Assembly (NCBI GenBank): GCA_028716065.1
Contig: JAQUQN010000061.1
Span: forward strand, 1 to 6,748
Direction of reading: 5' to 3'
Source of the DNA: Candidatus Omnitrophota bacterium
GTDB lineage: Bacteria > Omnitrophota > Gorgyraeia > 2-01-FULL-45-10
Length of the DNA: 6,748 nucleotides
Made by a program: the position numbers and the translations under genes. Shown piece after piece: positions 6,218-6,748 of this stretch; the stretch's first letter is position 1, and every line of letters starts with the position of its first letter. The notes beneath the pieces were generated by a model that was not told the DNA's origin, did no database searches, and saw only the letters and a list, made by a program, of their open reading frames with translations.

Positions 6218-6246
6218 AGTATATCCTATAATTCTCCATTAGTCAA
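6218..6246 (-). promoter_or_regulatory. Sigma70-type promoter for the - strand small gene
   Basis: On the - strand, TTGACT (6241–6246) and TATACT (6218–6223) are separated by exactly 17 bp. Each box differs from consensus at one position. The predicted start of transcription near 6211 gives a leader of about 25 nt that contains the SD. A T7/A7/A8 tract lies just upstream of the -35. Confidence 0.82.
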
Positions 6247-6255
6247 GAGCAGCCG

Positions 6256-6279
6256 TTTTTTTAAAAAAATTAAAAAAAA
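6256..6279. promoter_or_regulatory. A/T-tract element between divergent promoters (UP-like)
   Basis: T7, A7, TT and A8 runs occur back to back between the two -35 boxes. On the + side the tract ends 3 bp before TTGACA, the usual place of an UP element at strong stable-RNA promoters; on the - side it is about 10 bp from TTGACT. Phased A-tracts may also bend the DNA. Confidence 0.6.
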
Positions 6280-6282
6280 GAC

Positions 6283-6310
6283 TTGACATAAATAACTTTT
6301 TTGATACAAT
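6283..6310 (+). promoter_or_regulatory. Strong promoter for the tRNA-Thr–tuf unit
   Basis: Consensus TTGACA (6283–6288) and TACAAT (6305–6310) with a 16-bp spacer. The -10 is preceded by TG and one base (6302–6304), an extended -10. With the A-tract just upstream this is the best promoter in the window. Transcription would start near 6317, giving a leader of about 130 nt before the tRNA. Confidence 0.82.
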
Positions 6311-6358
6311 TATACTCTCATTTTTTAAACATATATTATAGATTAAATACATTGATGG

Positions 6359-6406
6359 TTGAGTTTTGACTTAGAAGACTCAAGGGGTAGGATTTTTTTT
6401 GTTTTT
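6359..6406 (+). promoter_or_regulatory. Leader hairpin plus T-run upstream of tRNA-Thr
   Basis: TTGAGT (6359–6364) pairs with ACTCAA (6378–6383), extendable by a G-U and two A-U pairs. Nine nt later come T8 (6393–6400), G and T5. The gap makes it a poor intrinsic terminator, but it could be an attenuation or pausing site. The same stretch also reads as a second promoter: TTGACT at 6366–6371, 16 bp, TAGGAT at 6388–6393. I cannot choose between these. Confidence 0.35.
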
Positions 6407-6425
6407 CGGAATGTTTGGCCGCTAA

Positions 6426-6434
6426 TGCTATAAA
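6426..6434 (+). promoter_or_regulatory. Possible extended -10 promoter next to tRNA-Thr
   Basis: TGCTATAAA matches the TGnTATAAT pattern with one mismatch, and a start near 6441 would be about 5 nt before the tRNA. No convincing -35 lies 16–18 bp upstream. It could be a secondary promoter for the tRNA or chance. Confidence 0.35.
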
Positions 6435-6445
6435 AAGCTAAGGCG

Positions 6446-6521
6446 GCTGCTGTAGCTCAGTTGGTAGAGCACGTCCTTGGTAAGGACGGGGTCATCGGTT
6501 CAACTCCGATCAGCAGCTCCA
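6446..6521 (+). tRNA. tRNA-Thr (anticodon GGT)
   Basis: 76 nt, complete cloverleaf. The acceptor GCTGCTG (6446–6452) pairs fully with CAGCAGC (6511–6517). The D arm is GCTC/GAGC. The anticodon stem CGTCC/GGACG (6472–6476, 6484–6488) holds loop TTGGTAA with anticodon GGT at 6479–6481, reading ACC and ACU. The variable loop is GGGTC. The T arm ATCGG/CCGAT encloses TTCAACT. CCA is encoded (6519–6521). The base before CCA (position 73) is T, whereas E. coli thrT has A. It lies 110 bp upstream of tuf, probably in the same transcript, so the mRNA would be released by tRNA processing. Confidence 0.96.
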
Positions 6522-6550
6522 TTAACTGCGAGAAAAATAGAAGTTTTGTA

Positions 6551-6606
6551 CAGCGTAGTGCGTATAGCGTACAGCGTAAGATTACGCAATACGCAGAACG
6601 CAGTAC
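6551..6606 (+). repeat. Inverted array of GCGTA heptamers between tRNA-Thr and tuf
   Basis: Four tandem heptamers of form NNGCGTA (CAGCGTA, GTGCGTA, TAGCGTA, CAGCGTA; 6551–6578) are followed, after AGAT, by the reverse-complement type TACGCNN (TACGCAA, TACGCAG, then AACGCAG; 6583–6603) and TAC. Folded about 6580/6581 it gives an imperfect hairpin of roughly 19 pairs from 6555 to 6606, with mismatches at the variable heptamer positions. It lies after the tRNA CCA and ends 26 bp before the tuf start. It could be a REP-type element, an RNase processing stem or an mRNA 5'-stabilising stem. Confidence 0.75.
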
Positions 6607-6619
6607 AGACAAATAGGGT

Positions 6620-6626
6620 AAGGAGG
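6620..6626 (+). promoter_or_regulatory. Shine-Dalgarno site of tuf
   Basis: AAGGAGG, a full SD core, sits 5 nt before the ATG at 6632, as expected for a highly translated gene. Confidence 0.85.
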
Positions 6627-6631
6627 GTAAT

Positions 6632-6748
6632 ATGGCAAAGGAAACGTTTGTCAGGTCAAAACCACACGTAAACATCGGCACCATAGGGCATATCGATCAC
6701 GGTAAGACGACACTAACTTCGGCTATCACCTACGTATTGGCAAAACAG
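6632..6748 (+). CDS. tuf: Elongation factor Tu, N-terminal 39 codons (3'-truncated by window edge)
   Basis: The frame reads MAKETFVRSKPHVNIGTIGH, then IDHGKTTLTSAITYVLAKQ, and runs off the window. The opening MAKE-F-R-KPHVN and the G1/P-loop GHIDHGKT (residues 19–26) are diagnostic for EF-Tu, the GTPase that carries aminoacyl-tRNA to the ribosome. Ile21 replaces the common Val, a mild change. About 90% of the gene lies beyond the window. Its place directly after tRNA-Thr(GGT) resembles E. coli thrT–tufB. Expression is expected to be high: strong upstream promoter and ideal SD. Confidence 0.97.
   Translation, partial: MAKETFVRSKPHVNIGTIGHIDHGKTTLTSAITYVLAKQ

Noticed and set aside
6355..6369. 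Leader peptide MVEF in the tRNA-Thr–tuf leader
   Set aside because: Four codons, no SD and no regulatory codon run; chance.
6551..6606. CRISPR-like repeat array
   Set aside because: Units are 7 nt with no spacers and switch orientation in the middle; this is a palindromic microsatellite-like structure, not CRISPR.
6457..6684. Open frames on both strands across tRNA-Thr and the heptamer array (also 6477–6671 +)
   Set aside because: They overlap a complete tRNA, the palindromic repeat and the tuf start; the peptides mirror the repeat (R-S-A-Y-C-V type) and have no SD.

Overview
The window holds the downstream end of a bat (Bacteroides aerotolerance-type) operon on the + strand, a small secreted-protein gene on the - strand, and the start of a tRNA-Thr–tuf transcription unit on the + strand. 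No 16S gene or other phylogenetic marker is complete. The small - strand protein resembles the TIGR04073 'exosortase system-associated' family, and isoleucine is mostly encoded by ATA (22 of 29 in BatB by hand count). Together these suggest an uncultured Gram-negative lineage of the PVC/Omnitrophota type. This is an inference of moderate confidence, not a demonstrated placement.

Layout. 1–848: 3' part of batA (VWA protein, 5' end outside the window). 853–1863: batB (second VWA protein). 1860–3044: batC (TPR domain plus a 180-residue hydrophilic low-complexity segment). 3058–4893: batD (large exported protein with one C-terminal membrane anchor). 4890–5663: batE (TPR, two membrane helices, SH3b-like tail). 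The genes are 4 bp apart, overlapping by ATGA (batB/batC and batD/batE) or 13 bp apart, so they are almost certainly one transcript. 5664–5784: a cluster of hairpins, including a strong bidirectional terminator, between convergent genes. 5784–6185: the - strand secreted-protein gene with its own well-formed SD and sigma70-type promoter. 6186–6445: a divergent promoter region with A-tracts shared by two near-consensus promoters, then a leader. 6446–6521: tRNA-Thr(GGT) with encoded CCA. 6551–6606: an inverted array of GCGTA heptamers. 6632–end: first 39 codons of tuf (EF-Tu).

How the genes work together. BatA and BatB are paired membrane proteins whose VWA domains both keep their metal-site residues. 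BatC and BatE bring periplasmic TPR interaction surfaces, and BatD a large periplasmic multi-domain region. In other bacteria this set sits behind a MoxR AAA+ ATPase and a DUF58 protein; these would be expected just upstream of position 1. The set is thought to form an envelope complex driven by the MoxR ATPase and linked to stress tolerance, but its biochemical activity is not settled. The tRNA-Thr–tuf unit is a translation operon unrelated to bat, and resembles the thrT–tufB linkage of E. coli.

I see no clearly new multi-gene system. The most unusual items are the hydrophobic-free BatC segment, the heptamer inverted array before tuf, and the hairpin cluster after batE.
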